The notes beneath the pieces are model-generated. The model had not been told where the DNA came from. It did no database searches and worked only from the letters and a program-made list of their open reading frames with translations. A DNA stretch of 32,836 nucleotides from Chloroflexota bacterium (GTDB lineage Bacteria; Chloroflexota; Anaerolineae; Promineifilales; Promineifilaceae). Made by a program: the position numbers and the translations under genes. The stretch is taken from contig JABFFZ010000067.1 of NCBI GenBank assembly GCA_013112725.1, positions 1-32,836 on the forward strand. Direction: 5' to 3'. This document shows positions 7,648 to 16,071 of this stretch, piece by piece (positions within the stretch are counted from its first letter, which is position 1; each line of letters starts with the position of its first letter).

Positions 7648-9567
7648 ATGAATGATTTTCACTGGCAGGTAGATGAAGATGATGGTCCAGCCCCGTGGGG
7701 TGATGGTGGGCGGCGTCACGGCCGTAACCCCTATTTCTGGTTCTTAACCATCTGTCTCCTGATGTTGCTGGTGGGTGGCTGGGCGGCGGTGCGCTGGCGC
7801 CTGCACCGTACCCAGGAGCAATTGCGCCAGCAGGTGCAGGCGGCGCTGGATTTGGAACAAACGGCCGTACACCAGGGTGATGGCGACCTTTTCTTCTCCC
7901 TGCAAGCGACTGACCCTGCCTGGTTTGCGGCGCAGCTATCTCCCGATAACGTAGCCCGCGCTGTCGCCGGGCGGCAGGCGACGAAGGTTGCGCCCGTGGG
8001 CGAGATGCTGTGGGCCAACATCTCCTGGACAACCGGCGAAACGGGCGAAAGCTACCAGCACATCGCTTTTTTTCAACAGGTGAACGGCCGTCTGCTGCAC
8101 ACCGCCACTGACCCCACCTACTGGGGCCGCAATTTCCGTCTGGAAACCGGCTGGGGCTATCTGGATTATATGGAAGTGGATGCTGTCTGGGCCGAGGAGA
8201 TCGCCAATTTTGTGGGCGTCGTTATCGGGGAAACGTGTACCGCCGGCTGTATGGCCGGCCCCCGCCCGCTGACGCTGGCCCTGACGCCGGACTGGTCAGA
8301 CACGGCCGTGCCCGACCGCCTGCACATCCCTTCGCCCCGCCTGCTGGCGCTGGATGCTGCCGGGCAGCCCGCTGACCTCTTCTATGCCGAACTGCGCCGC
8401 CGCCTGCAAAACCATCTCACGCCCACTACCATTCGCTTTGCCGTGCCGCCAGACATCGCCCAGATTGCCGACTACGAAACGGCGGCTGCCGCTTTCACGT
8501 TGCGCTATCCCCACATTCGGGTGGAGATTGTCCCCCTCTCCGATCCCACACCGATTGAACTGCTGGCTTTTGATGGCGCGGCCTTCCCTCCGACGGAAGA
8601 AATGCTGGCGTCCGGCCAGATCCTGGATCTGACTGATTACACACGCAGCGACCCGGACTTTGCCCCTGGCGATTTTTATGAGCAAATCTGGCAGGGTGGG
8701 GAGTGGCACGGCCGTACCTGGTTCTTGCCCTACGCGGCGGAAATGCCGGTGCTGTTTTACGACAAGGCCGCTTACCGGCGGGCGCAATACCCGGAACCGT
8801 CGCCGCGCTGGACGTGGGACGAAATGCACCGGGACATGCTCATCACCTCTAAACCCTTTGCCGCCGACCAGCCCACCTGGGGCTTCCTGGACCCCGGCAA
8901 TGATGTCCTCTTCTCCTATGCTTACAACTGGGAAAACGACTGTCACGAACCGGCTGCCGTCCGCTGTGAACGGCCGCTGACGGACACGGCCGTCAGCGCC
9001 GCGCTCACCTGGTACCAAAACATGGCCGGGCAGCGTGGGCAAATGCCCAACCTGACGGAAATCCCTGACCGCGAGCGGGAAAATATCCTGCTAAACTGGC
9101 AGTCGGCGCGCCGCCGCGCCGTCATCTGGGTAGATTCGCCGCGCCGCTATGAGTTTCAACGGCTGCTGGCGCCGCTGGGCGTGACGCTCTTCCCCGGCTC
9201 TAACCAGTTTGACGGCATGACGCCGCTGCACGTTTACGGCCATTTCATCACACAGCAGGCGGAAAACCCGCGCGCCGCCTGGGAATGGCTGCGTTTCCTC
9301 AGCTTTGCGCCGCCGCGCGCCCAGTTCCGGCTGATTCCGGCACGGCCGTCGGTGGCCGAAAGCAGCGGCTATTGGCAAATCTTGCCCCGCGAATTGGGCA
9401 ACCCCATGCGCATCGCGTTCCCCTTTGCTCGCCCCGTCAAGCTGGCGGAGCAGCGTTATTTCACTGAGGAACAGGTCACGGCCGTGCTATCCGGCGGGGC
9501 CACGCCGAAACAGGCAGCACGACTGGTTCCGGCACTTGTCTGGTTTGGGGTGAGCGGTAAGCAGTGA
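7648..9567 (+). CDS. Membrane-anchored extracellular solute-binding-like protein
   Basis: The 639-residue protein has a short acidic cytoplasmic N-terminus and one membrane helix (about 26-47, FWFLTICLLMLLVGGW) with no lipobox, so it is anchored by this helix. Residues about 50-230 form an unassigned domain (FFSLQATDPAWFAAQL). From about 240 onward the sequence resembles family 1 extracellular solute-binding proteins of sugar ABC transporters: LPYAAEMPVLFYDKAAYRRA, then PRWTWDEMHRDM, and a later GHFITQQAENPRAAWEWLRF. No permease or ATPase genes are nearby, so it may be an orphan binder or sensor; this is inference. The frame continues upstream to a GTG at 7600 inside the heptamer array, but the ATG at 7648 is preferred. 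There is no strong ribosome-binding site. Confidence 0.75.
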   Translation: MNDFHWQVDEDDGPAPWGDGGRRHGRNPYFWFLTICLLMLLVGGWAAVRWRLHRTQEQLRQQVQAALDLEQTAVHQGDGDLFFSLQATDPAWFAAQLSPDNVARAVAGRQATKVAPVGEMLWANISWTTGETGESYQHIAFFQQVNGRLLHTATDPTYWGRNFRLETGWGYLDYMEVDAVWAEEIANFVGVVIGETCTAGCMAGPRPLTLALTPDWSDTAVPDRLHIPSPRLLALDAAGQPADLFYAELRRRLQNHLTPTTIRFAVPPDIAQIADYETAAAAFTLRYPHIRVEIVPLSDPTPIELLAFDGAAFPPTEEMLASGQILDLTDYTRSDPDFAPGDFYEQIWQGGEWHGRTWFLPYAAEMPVLFYDKAAYRRAQYPEPSPRWTWDEMHRDMLITSKPFAADQPTWGFLDPGNDVLFSYAYNWENDCHEPAAVRCERPLTDTAVSAALTWYQNMAGQRGQMPNLTEIPDRERENILLNWQSARRRAVIWVDSPRRYEFQRLLAPLGVTLFPGSNQFDGMTPLHVYGHFITQQAENPRAAWEWLRFLSFAPPRAQFRLIPARPSVAESSGYWQILPRELGNPMRIAFPFARPVKLAEQRYFTEEQVTAVLSGGATPKQAARLVPALVWFGVSGKQ

Positions 9568-9723
9568 GCAAATACTGTGGACGGTCTTCGACCCATAGGT
9601 ATGAAGCTAAGGGTGAAAATATGTTAAGTAAAATAGATAAGTTTTAGTGGGTAAAGGTGAGCGGTTGTTGGCAGCGGCACGGGGGAAACACCACCCCTAC
9701 GGGCTAAGGGGGAGCCACAGCTA

Positions 9724-12234
9724 TCAGGTGAGCGGTTGGCTGGCGGGAGTGGTATTCGTTGGCGCCGGATACTGCCATTGTGCCTGGCCTTGGGTGATCA
9801 CGGCCGTGACCAGCAGCACGCTCAATAGCAGCACAAAAATGGCGGTGCTGAGCCACACAGCCCATCGCGGCACCTGCGGCTGCACCCGCACCTGCCCGGC
9901 TTTTACCTGCTGTTGGCCGTTTTCAGTGCGTACCTCTACTTCAAAAGGGATGGATTGCTCACGACCAAACAGTGGCCGTTGCCGGGCGCGAATAGTCACC
10001 ACCTGGGTAATGGCTTCGCCCGGTTTAAGCTGCATCCGGCCCCGTTGCCCACCAAACTGCACCAGGCTTTTCTCATCGCGCCCCACCAGATTATAGGTAT
10101 TAGGCACATTGCCTTCATTGCGAATGAGAATATGGATATTGTCGCCATCGTCTACTTGTGACGGCCATAGCCCCACCGAAAACTGCTCCTGGGTGGTGAC
10201 TATGAGCATACCGGCAATGACGGCCGTTTCCGTTTCATTTGTCTTGGAATGGACAAGCAATTCAAATGGATAGTTGCCCGCCACAATGCGATAAGACATC
10301 AATGTTCCGGTAGATGGCAGCTGCAGCGCCAGCGGAATGTTGGCCCGTGCCCCTGGCGCCAACGTCACAAAATGCTGCGTCAGCGAATGCGTGCCTGATG
10401 GCAGCCCACTAACTGCCAGTTTAAGTGTATCGGTGGTTGGCCCTTGATTAAAGAGTTCAATCTGGACGGTCGTCTGATCGCCGGCCATCATGGTCAGCAG
10501 CGCCGGGTGCAGCGCTACGCCAAAACGGCCTGAGGTGCTTTGCACCTGGCTGGCATCCTGGGACACCAGGAATAACTCTGTTTGAGGTTCTTCATTGGCC
10601 GGATGGGCCGCTTCCAATTCTGTGGTGGCGGCCCAGTGCAAAAAGTAGGGGCCTATCTGCAAAGTCTGGTGGGGCAGCCAGGTTTTTGGTTCATTGACGG
10701 GAAGGCGATGGCCGTCGCCAAAGGTGCCGCCGCTGCTGTCTAAATCAGAAACGCGCCAACGGCCGTTTACCCAATCCAGCCGTGCATGATACCGGGAAAC
10801 GTCCCGAGCATTCAGCACAATATCATTATCCTTTGCCCGGCCAATCAGAATTTGCGGTTTGTTGAGCGTGGCCTTGCGTGGCCCGCGCCCCTGGCGAATA
10901 ATCACAATTTGTGACGCCTGCGCCGGCACATCCAGCACATGGACATCGGTGGCCTGTTCTGCTGCCGCTTGCAGGGCGACAACGGGCATGGCGAACGGCG
11001 GCGTGGGCTGGGGCGGCGTTACTGGCAGTGGGGTGATAACCTGTTCGGCAGGCGGTTCGGGGAATGGCGGCGATGCCAACACGGCCGTTTCCGGCGGTTG
11101 TTTCTTTTCAGCTTCAACTAGCGGTGCCGTCAGGCTAAATACAGGCGTATCAAACTGTGGCTGCACCGGCATGGTTTCAGACATGATCAGGGCGGGTGAG
11201 TTGAAAATTGGCTGGCGTGCCGGCAGCGGTGTTGGTTTAGGTGGGGTAATCGGTTCCGGCGTCGGTGATGGTGTGGCTGCGTTCTTCTTTCGTCCGGTCA
11301 GTTCGGCCAGGGTGCGGGTGGAGGGAGGGGCAGACGGCCGTACCGCTGCCCCATTTTCACCGGTGGATAATGCCTGCCCGGCCTGGCGTAGGGCATCGGC
11401 CATCTGTTCGGCCATCTGGTACCGTTTGGCCGGGTCTTTTGCCAGCGCCATATAGGCCACATTGGCAACGGCCGGGGGCACATCTGGGCGCAAATCCCGC
11501 ACCGGCAGCGGCGACTCCACCGAGTGGCGCATAATCGCTTCTGTGGGTGATTGCACCGCAAAAGGTGTTCGTCCCGTTAACAACTCGTACAAGATGATGC
11601 CCAGGCTGTAAATGTCGGCACGGCCGTCTACGGCGCCATTGGTGCATTGTTCCGGCGCCAGGTAAGGAAAGTTGCTGTGCAGATCAATAAAAGCGGTCTG
11701 AATCCCCGTCTCTGGAATCAACGCCAGGCCAAAGTCTGTTAGCATGGCGCGCAGGGTAGAGTCTCCTGGTCGAGACTGCCGCTGCTGTCGTTTGATGAGT
11801 ATGTTGCTGGGTTTCAGGTTCAAATGCAGCGTCCCTGCCTGGTGAGCGGTTCCCAAAGCGTCGGCGGCCTGGGCCATGATGTGCAGGGTTTCTGCCAACG
11901 GCATAAACTGGCTGCGACTGTTCAGGCGCTGTAGGGCTTTGTCCAGGCTGATGCCGTTCACGAAATCAGTCACCAGATAGGCACGGCCGTTTTGATTACC
12001 CAGGTTATAAAGCGCGACAATAGACGGATGGCTCAGCGAGGAAATGTTGCGCACCGCCTGGGCTAACTGCCGCTGGATGCCAGGGTGAATGGCAAGTTCG
12101 GGAGACAACAGCTTAATAGCTACCGACCGGTCTAAATTCAAGTCGCGCGCCTGGTAAACGGAGCCGGTTTTACCTTTGCCCACAAATGACTCAATTAAAA
12201 ATTGCTCAAGCTTCTTGCCGATAAAATTTTCCAT
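9724..12234 (-). CDS. Ser/Thr kinase-like (probable pseudokinase), FHA and Ig-like membrane protein
   Basis: Residues about 10-285 of this 836-residue protein are a PknB-like kinase domain: glycine loop VGKGKTGSVY, VAIK (K41), DFG (D167), YLAPEQ. The catalytic loop reads HLNLKPSN, so the catalytic HRD aspartate is Asn139. The helix-C glutamate also appears to be lost (IQRQLAQAVRNISSL). Weak or absent phosphotransfer is therefore likely. A Pro-rich linker leads to an FHA domain near 465-545 (ILIGRAKDNDIV, VSRYHARL, DSSGGTFGD). Two Ig-like repeats of the alpha-galactosidase NEW3 type follow (about 585-775). A C-terminal membrane helix (WAVWLSTAIFVLLLSVLLV) precedes a short tail. As the kinase and FHA regions precede one C-terminal helix, the Ig-like repeats would lie on the same side unless another segment spans the membrane. 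This topology is unresolved. Confidence 0.85.
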   Translation of the reverse strand: MENFIGKKLEQFLIESFVGKGKTGSVYQARDLNLDRSVAIKLLSPELAIHPGIQRQLAQAVRNISSLSHPSIVALYNLGNQNGRAYLVTDFVNGISLDKALQRLNSRSQFMPLAETLHIMAQAADALGTAHQAGTLHLNLKPSNILIKRQQRQSRPGDSTLRAMLTDFGLALIPETGIQTAFIDLHSNFPYLAPEQCTNGAVDGRADIYSLGIILYELLTGRTPFAVQSPTEAIMRHSVESPLPVRDLRPDVPPAVANVAYMALAKDPAKRYQMAEQMADALRQAGQALSTGENGAAVRPSAPPSTRTLAELTGRKKNAATPSPTPEPITPPKPTPLPARQPIFNSPALIMSETMPVQPQFDTPVFSLTAPLVEAEKKQPPETAVLASPPFPEPPAEQVITPLPVTPPQPTPPFAMPVVALQAAAEQATDVHVLDVPAQASQIVIIRQGRGPRKATLNKPQILIGRAKDNDIVLNARDVSRYHARLDWVNGRWRVSDLDSSGGTFGDGHRLPVNEPKTWLPHQTLQIGPYFLHWAATTELEAAHPANEEPQTELFLVSQDASQVQSTSGRFGVALHPALLTMMAGDQTTVQIELFNQGPTTDTLKLAVSGLPSGTHSLTQHFVTLAPGARANIPLALQLPSTGTLMSYRIVAGNYPFELLVHSKTNETETAVIAGMLIVTTQEQFSVGLWPSQVDDGDNIHILIRNEGNVPNTYNLVGRDEKSLVQFGGQRGRMQLKPGEAITQVVTIRARQRPLFGREQSIPFEVEVRTENGQQQVKAGQVRVQPQVPRWAVWLSTAIFVLLLSVLLVTAVITQGQAQWQYPAPTNTTPASQPLT

Positions 12235-12317
12235 GCAACACCAATATGGGAGCAGCGCCCAGATTTTTGCAGCAAGTATAAAATTGGCAGTCAGCCCTAC
12301 CCATTCAAGGGGCGTGA

Positions 12318-12323
12318 ATTATA
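12318..12323 (-). promoter_or_regulatory. Candidate -10 element for the kinase-like gene
   Basis: TATAAT on the minus strand at 12323-12318, 84 bases before the ATG at 12234. No convincing -35 is seen, so this is a weak call. Confidence 0.25.
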
Positions 12324-12405
12324 AAAGGAGGGCGATTGGGAAGATGGTACGCCCCAGACCAGAGTGAAACGGCCGTAAATTATAAACAAAATATGCCACT
12401 ATCTA

Positions 12406-12414
12406 TGCTAGAAT
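12406..12414 (+). promoter_or_regulatory. Extended -10 promoter for the cNMP-histidine kinase gene
   Basis: TGCTAGAAT gives a TG-extended -10 (TAGAAT at 12409-12414), 49 bases before the start codon. The -35 is poor, as expected for extended -10 promoters. The same nine bases form the promoter of the M23 peptidase gene (16830-16822, minus strand). AGGTGG precedes the ATG at 12463. Confidence 0.45.
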
Positions 12415-12462
12415 GTTGAGGCTTGACCGGTTTTTGAAACCTTTCGGGTTTATAGGTGGTCT

Positions 12463-13650
12463 ATGACAACAAACGCGCTGCTAACCAATGGAACCGTCCA
12501 ATTACTGCACACGGCCTTTCCCGATCTGAGCCGCAATGACATCGAATCGCTGGTGCAGGCCGCGCGGACGCGCACCTTCCCGGCCGGGTTTGATATTTTC
12601 AAGGAAGGTGATAAAGGCGATTCGCTCTTTATTTTGGAAGAAGGGGAGGTGAACATCGTCGTTCACGCTGATGACAACCAGGAAATTCTGGTGGATACGC
12701 TTGGCCCCACGCGCTACTTTGGCGAAATGGCCTTTTTAGGCGAGACCTCGCGCATGGCTACCATCCGCACCCGGACGGCGTGTCGCATCATTGAGATCAG
12801 CGAGGCTGACTTTATGGCTATTGCCCGCACCAACCCCAGTTTACTGCGCACGCTCATGCGTCAGATTATCGGCCACATCCGCCGCACAGACCGGGCTGTT
12901 ATCAACGAATTAAACAACAAAAATGACGCTTTACAGGCTGCCTACGCCGACCTGGAAGCGCAAGAGGCGCTGCGCTCTCAGGTGATTGTGACCCTTTCCC
13001 ATGAACTGCGCACACCGCTCACGTCCATTCGTGGTTATTTAGGCCTGATTAACCAGGGGGCGATGTCCGGCAATTCGCTCAAAATGGCGCTAGATTCCAT
13101 TACGCGGAATGTTGAAAAAATCATCGGCCATACCAATGACCTCTTGCTGCTGTATGAAATGCACCCCAAATCGTCGGATTTTGAGTATGTAAATGTGCCC
13201 GACATCCTGATTGAGGCGCTGAACACGGCCCGCGCCACGATGGAAGCGGAAATGATACGGGTAACGATGGATATTGCCCCCGATGTGCCCGAAATTTTCG
13301 CCGACCGGCGCGGTTTGGTGCTGGCTATACGGGCGCTGTTGGAAAATGCCTTTAAGTATTCACCGGATAAGACGCCGGTTTCTATTCGGGCTTACCGGGA
13401 AAATGGTATGGGGGTGGCTATTGCCATTGAAGACCAGGGTATTGGCATTGCCGAGGCGGACGTGGAACGTATTTTTGATCCGTTTTACCGCATGGAAAAG
13501 GAGGGGGCGGCCCAACTTTTTCCCGGTTTAGGTGTAGGCTTGACGATTGCAAAGTTTGTGGTGGAGCGGCATCACGGCCGTATCACCGTCAGCAGCATAC
13601 CAGGCATTGGCAGCACCTTCACCATCATCCTGCCCCACCGGGTGGTGTAA
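12463..13650 (+). CDS. Cytosolic histidine kinase with N-terminal cyclic-nucleotide-binding domain
   Basis: The 395-residue protein begins with a cNMP-binding (CAP_ED) domain (about 15-135). It contains FKEGDKGDSLFILEEGEV and the phosphate-binding cassette region FGEMAFLGETSRMATI. A coiled coil (about 145-170) leads into HisKA with SHELRTPL, the phosphoacceptor being His180. The HATPase domain follows: N box ALLENAFKYS, G1 EDQGIGIAE, F box FDPFYRME, G2 GLGVGLTIAKF. There is no membrane segment and no receiver domain. It should therefore sense a soluble nucleotide or use the beta-barrel for another signal, then pass phosphate to a separate regulator. AGGTGG 6 bases upstream supports this start. 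No cognate regulator is adjacent; the only response regulator here is at 32035. Confidence 0.9.
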   Translation: MTTNALLTNGTVQLLHTAFPDLSRNDIESLVQAARTRTFPAGFDIFKEGDKGDSLFILEEGEVNIVVHADDNQEILVDTLGPTRYFGEMAFLGETSRMATIRTRTACRIIEISEADFMAIARTNPSLLRTLMRQIIGHIRRTDRAVINELNNKNDALQAAYADLEAQEALRSQVIVTLSHELRTPLTSIRGYLGLINQGAMSGNSLKMALDSITRNVEKIIGHTNDLLLLYEMHPKSSDFEYVNVPDILIEALNTARATMEAEMIRVTMDIAPDVPEIFADRRGLVLAIRALLENAFKYSPDKTPVSIRAYRENGMGVAIAIEDQGIGIAEADVERIFDPFYRMEKEGAAQLFPGLGVGLTIAKFVVERHHGRITVSSIPGIGSTFTIILPHRVV

Positions 13651-13743
13651 TGAGAGTTGGCGGTCACCAACAACCAGCCGCCAGCCACTCACCACCATCT
13701 GCAACATTTCCTCCCCATCTGCGTATGGCGCGCAGGAAAAACC

Positions 13744-14226
13744 ATGAATGAATCACCCGAAATTCTCAAAATTGAAATCCCCGACGAAGCAGAAACGCCA
13801 CTTCAGGTAACGACCGACGGCCGTCCCACCCCCCTCAAAGAGCGGGCCGCCCAGGCAGGCAAAGGGGCCGCGCAGGCAGTGACCGGCGCGGTGACGCAGG
13901 CGGCGCAGAAAGGTTGGGACAGTGAAGCGCGTAAAACAGTGACAGGCGCTGTGAAAAAGGGAGCGCACAAGGGCGCCACGGCCGTAGCTGCCAAAAGCGC
14001 CGACCTGGTACACGAGCATCTGGTGAAAGCAGCCGAAGAGCAGGCTCGCCAGCAAAAAGCCCATCTAGAAACCCGACTGCGGGAGACCGACTGGAAAGCT
14101 GAAGCCGGTAAAGGCGCGGCCGCCACCCTTCGCTGGGCCAGCCGCCAGTTAGACCGGTTAACGCAACATCTGGCTGGCACTCCCCCGCCTGATGATCACC
14201 CGAATAATAAGCCACCCTCAAATTGA
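13744..14226 (+). CDS. Ala/Lys-rich helical protein of unknown function
   Basis: The 160-residue soluble protein has a short acidic N-terminus (MNESPEILKIEIPDEAE), then a long Ala/Lys/Gly/Gln-rich region with an 11-residue-like period: AAQAGKGAAQAVTGAVTQAA, later KTVTGAVKKGAHKGATAVAA. This pattern suggests amphipathic helix repeats as in LEA or apolipoprotein-like proteins. The C-terminus is Pro/Asn-rich. The ATG at 13744 is chosen over an upstream in-frame start at 13657, because AGGAAAAACC precedes it. It lies about 90 bases after the histidine kinase in the same direction, so it may be cotranscribed with it. A strong hairpin at 14297-14328 closes the unit. No family is recognised. Confidence 0.65.
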   Translation: MNESPEILKIEIPDEAETPLQVTTDGRPTPLKERAAQAGKGAAQAVTGAVTQAAQKGWDSEARKTVTGAVKKGAHKGATAVAAKSADLVHEHLVKAAEEQARQQKAHLETRLRETDWKAEAGKGAAATLRWASRQLDRLTQHLAGTPPPDDHPNNKPPSN

Positions 14227-14296
14227 CGGGGGCGGTGTGGGGAAGGGGGCAACTACATTCCCACTGCTGTTTCTTATAACTGACCGGGCCAGAATA

Positions 14297-14328
14297 CAAA
14301 GAGCCTTGCTGTGCAGCAAGGCTCTTTG
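14297..14328 (+). terminator. 14-bp hairpin after the Ala/Lys-rich gene
   Basis: CAAAGAGCCTTGCT (14297-14310) pairs perfectly with 14315-14328 around a 4-base loop. It stands 70 bases after the stop at 14226. It has no T-run, so it may stop transcription weakly or stabilise the mRNA end. The AT-rich stretch 14340-14516 that follows is the leader of the next gene. Confidence 0.55.
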
Positions 14329-14516
14329 CGGGAAGAGGAGAAAAAGGAGGATATGGGGATAAATGCGAAAATATTGCCTGTCGTGAAATTACTCACCTAT
14401 ACTTACTGGTGTCATTTCGATATTTTTGGGTTACTTGTCCACGTAAAAAAAGTGTACGAATGGGCTTCAAGGACAACAATAGGACTTGAGTACCCAATTT
14501 ACAGAAGGTGGTATGA

Positions 14517-15281
14517 ATGGCGGCAAAATGTGAACGGTGTGGGCAATCTGTATTACCGGATGATGTGGTCTGCTGGCAGTGCGGGGCGCGCCTGACGCCT
14601 GCGCCGGGCGTGGCCTTAACTGCGCCGCAGCCGGCAGTGGATGAAACGGCGCTGCCGCCCATCTCATTTGCCACGTTGGCGTATTATGCGGCAGCAACGG
14701 CCGTGACCATGCTGCTGCTCGTCGTGTTGATGGTTGTTTTAGCCCAACGCCCCCTTTTGCACACAGACCTGGATGCGCCTAAACTGCCAGGCTGGACGGC
14801 CGTGACTGCTCCCGATGATCAATACCTGCTGAAGCTGCCGCCCCAATGGCAGTGGGCATTGGCGTCAGATTTTTCGTTTGCGGAATGGCAGCGCCAGCCG
14901 GAAATAACAGACCTTTTGGCGGCATTGCTGCTGCCAATGGGTGATCTGACGCCACAACTCCTGGCTCGCGCCCCCGGCGATAGCCCGCTGCTCCTGTTAG
15001 CCGGCGCGGGAAACAGCAAAGCCTTTACGGCGTTATTTGCGGCCTTGCAGGTGCAGCCAAATGTGGCCGATGTGAAACGGCTGCCGCACTTTTTGGGGCA
15101 TGAGCAAATAGCCTATACCCAAACGGTGACGGCCAATGCCGCCCCCTGGCGCTGCCAGGTGCGCTTGCACTTTAGCCAACAGCCATTTTATTGGACAGCT
15201 ATCTGTAGTCCAGCGGCAGAAATGACAACGGCCGTGACGCCTACCCGTATTCTGGACAGCTTTCAACCCCTCTCGCCTTGA
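14517..15281 (+). CDS. Zinc-ribbon protein with one membrane helix
   Basis: The 254-residue protein starts with a double-CxxC zinc ribbon (C5, C8, C19, C22; CERCGQ, CWQCG). One membrane helix follows near 56-77 (AAATAVTMLLLVVLMVVLA), putting the ribbon in the cytoplasm and about 175 C-terminal residues outside. The outer domain has no recognised motif. It resembles small lipoprotein-like beta domains such as PsbP/DUF1795-type folds in pattern (YLLKLPPQWQWALASDF, ILDSFQPL), which is a weak impression. AAGGTGG stands 5 bases upstream of the ATG. A second frame (14353-14595) overlaps its first 79 bases and is not accepted. It adds to a notable set of zinc-ribbon membrane proteins in this window. 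Confidence 0.75.
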   Translation: MAAKCERCGQSVLPDDVVCWQCGARLTPAPGVALTAPQPAVDETALPPISFATLAYYAAATAVTMLLLVVLMVVLAQRPLLHTDLDAPKLPGWTAVTAPDDQYLLKLPPQWQWALASDFSFAEWQRQPEITDLLAALLLPMGDLTPQLLARAPGDSPLLLLAGAGNSKAFTALFAALQVQPNVADVKRLPHFLGHEQIAYTQTVTANAAPWRCQVRLHFSQQPFYWTAICSPAAEMTTAVTPTRILDSFQPLSP

Positions 15282-15287
15282 CCTGGC

Positions 15288-15316
15288 TTGACGCCCTTGT
15301 GACCGCTTTGTACAAT
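15288..15316 (+). promoter_or_regulatory. Sigma-70-type promoter for the TPR gene
   Basis: TTGACG (15288-15293), a 17-base spacer, and TACAAT (15311-15316) form the best -35/-10 pair in the window. It starts 7 bases after the preceding stop and gives a leader of about 50 bases. Confidence 0.6.
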
Positions 15317-15374
15317 GCGAGCAGCATCCGGCATAAAGAGAACGTGAAGAAGGCACAGGGATCGGGCCAACATC

Positions 15375-16037
15375 ATGACAACACAGACCGAACGCAACAA
15401 GGCATTTCAACTAAATAAAGAAGGTTTGGCTTATTATGAGGCCTGGCAAATAGACAAGGCCGTAGACTCATTTTTGGGAGCCATAAAAGCTGCCCCGGAT
15501 AATCCCGATTATCATCTCAATTTGACCCGCGCCTATACACGGGGCGGCCATTATGACCAGGCAATGGAGGCCATGGGGGGCTATCTGCAAACAGAGACGA
15601 ATAGTGATGTTGCCGCCCGTTTTGAACGCCTTTTTTCCACGGCATTGGATGATGTGGAAGTGGCCTTGATTGAGGGCATGAAGAAGCTGGAGATGCCGCT
15701 GGAGCAGATTGGCAAGGGGATGCAGATGTGGTTGGAGTATCGGATTGCCGTGGGGCGACGGCCGTTGCGTACCCCTAAACCGGAACTCTGGGCCGCCGCC
15801 ATTGCTTATGCCATTGCTAAAATCAACTTCATTAAATTGACGCGCGCGGATGTTGCCGCCATTTTTAGTGTGACGCCACAATCACTAAAAACGAAGTATG
15901 ATGACATCGTGCATACGCTGGATTTGATGCCTGCCGATTACCGTTACTTCACCGGTGAAGTGAATCCATTGGATAAATTGGTGGAAGCGGCGCAATTGTT
16001 GGAAGAGTTGGACAGGCAGTTTCAAGACGAGGAGTAA
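15375..16037 (+). CDS. TPR protein with C-terminal cyclin-like/helical DNA-binding-like domain
   Basis: The 220-residue cytosolic protein has TPR-like helical repeats at about 8-75 (AFQLNKEGLAYYEAWQIDKA, DNPDYHLNLTRAYTRGG). The C-terminal half contains PELWAAAIAYAIAKINF, then RADVAAIFSVTPQSLKTKYD, spaced like a cyclin repeat or TFIIB-type helix-turn-helix. Such modules occur in bacterial SEC-C/UPF0149-like accessory proteins. The match is a pattern impression, not proof of DNA binding. It has its own sigma-70 promoter upstream and a convergent M23 peptidase gene downstream, separated by 34 bases of the self-complementary word GTAAACGGTAAAAGG/CCGGTTACCGTTT. A protein-interaction or regulatory role is plausible. 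The ATG at 15375 has only a weak ribosome-binding site. Confidence 0.7.
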   Translation: MTTQTERNKAFQLNKEGLAYYEAWQIDKAVDSFLGAIKAAPDNPDYHLNLTRAYTRGGHYDQAMEAMGGYLQTETNSDVAARFERLFSTALDDVEVALIEGMKKLEMPLEQIGKGMQMWLEYRIAVGRRPLRTPKPELWAAAIAYAIAKINFIKLTRADVAAIFSVTPQSLKTKYDDIVHTLDLMPADYRYFTGEVNPLDKLVEAAQLLEELDRQFQDEE

Positions 16038-16071
16038 GCCGGTAAACGGTAAAAGGTTGACCGGTTACCGT

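Noticed and set aside
9647..10161. Plus-strand frames at the 3' end of the kinase-like gene
   Set aside because: They are antisense to the Ig-like and membrane part of that gene, with low-complexity composition.
14353..14595. Plus-strand frame after AAGGAGG before the zinc-ribbon gene
   Set aside because: The ribosome-binding site is only two bases from the ATG, the frame overlaps 79 bases of the zinc-ribbon gene in another frame, and the product has no recognisable pattern.
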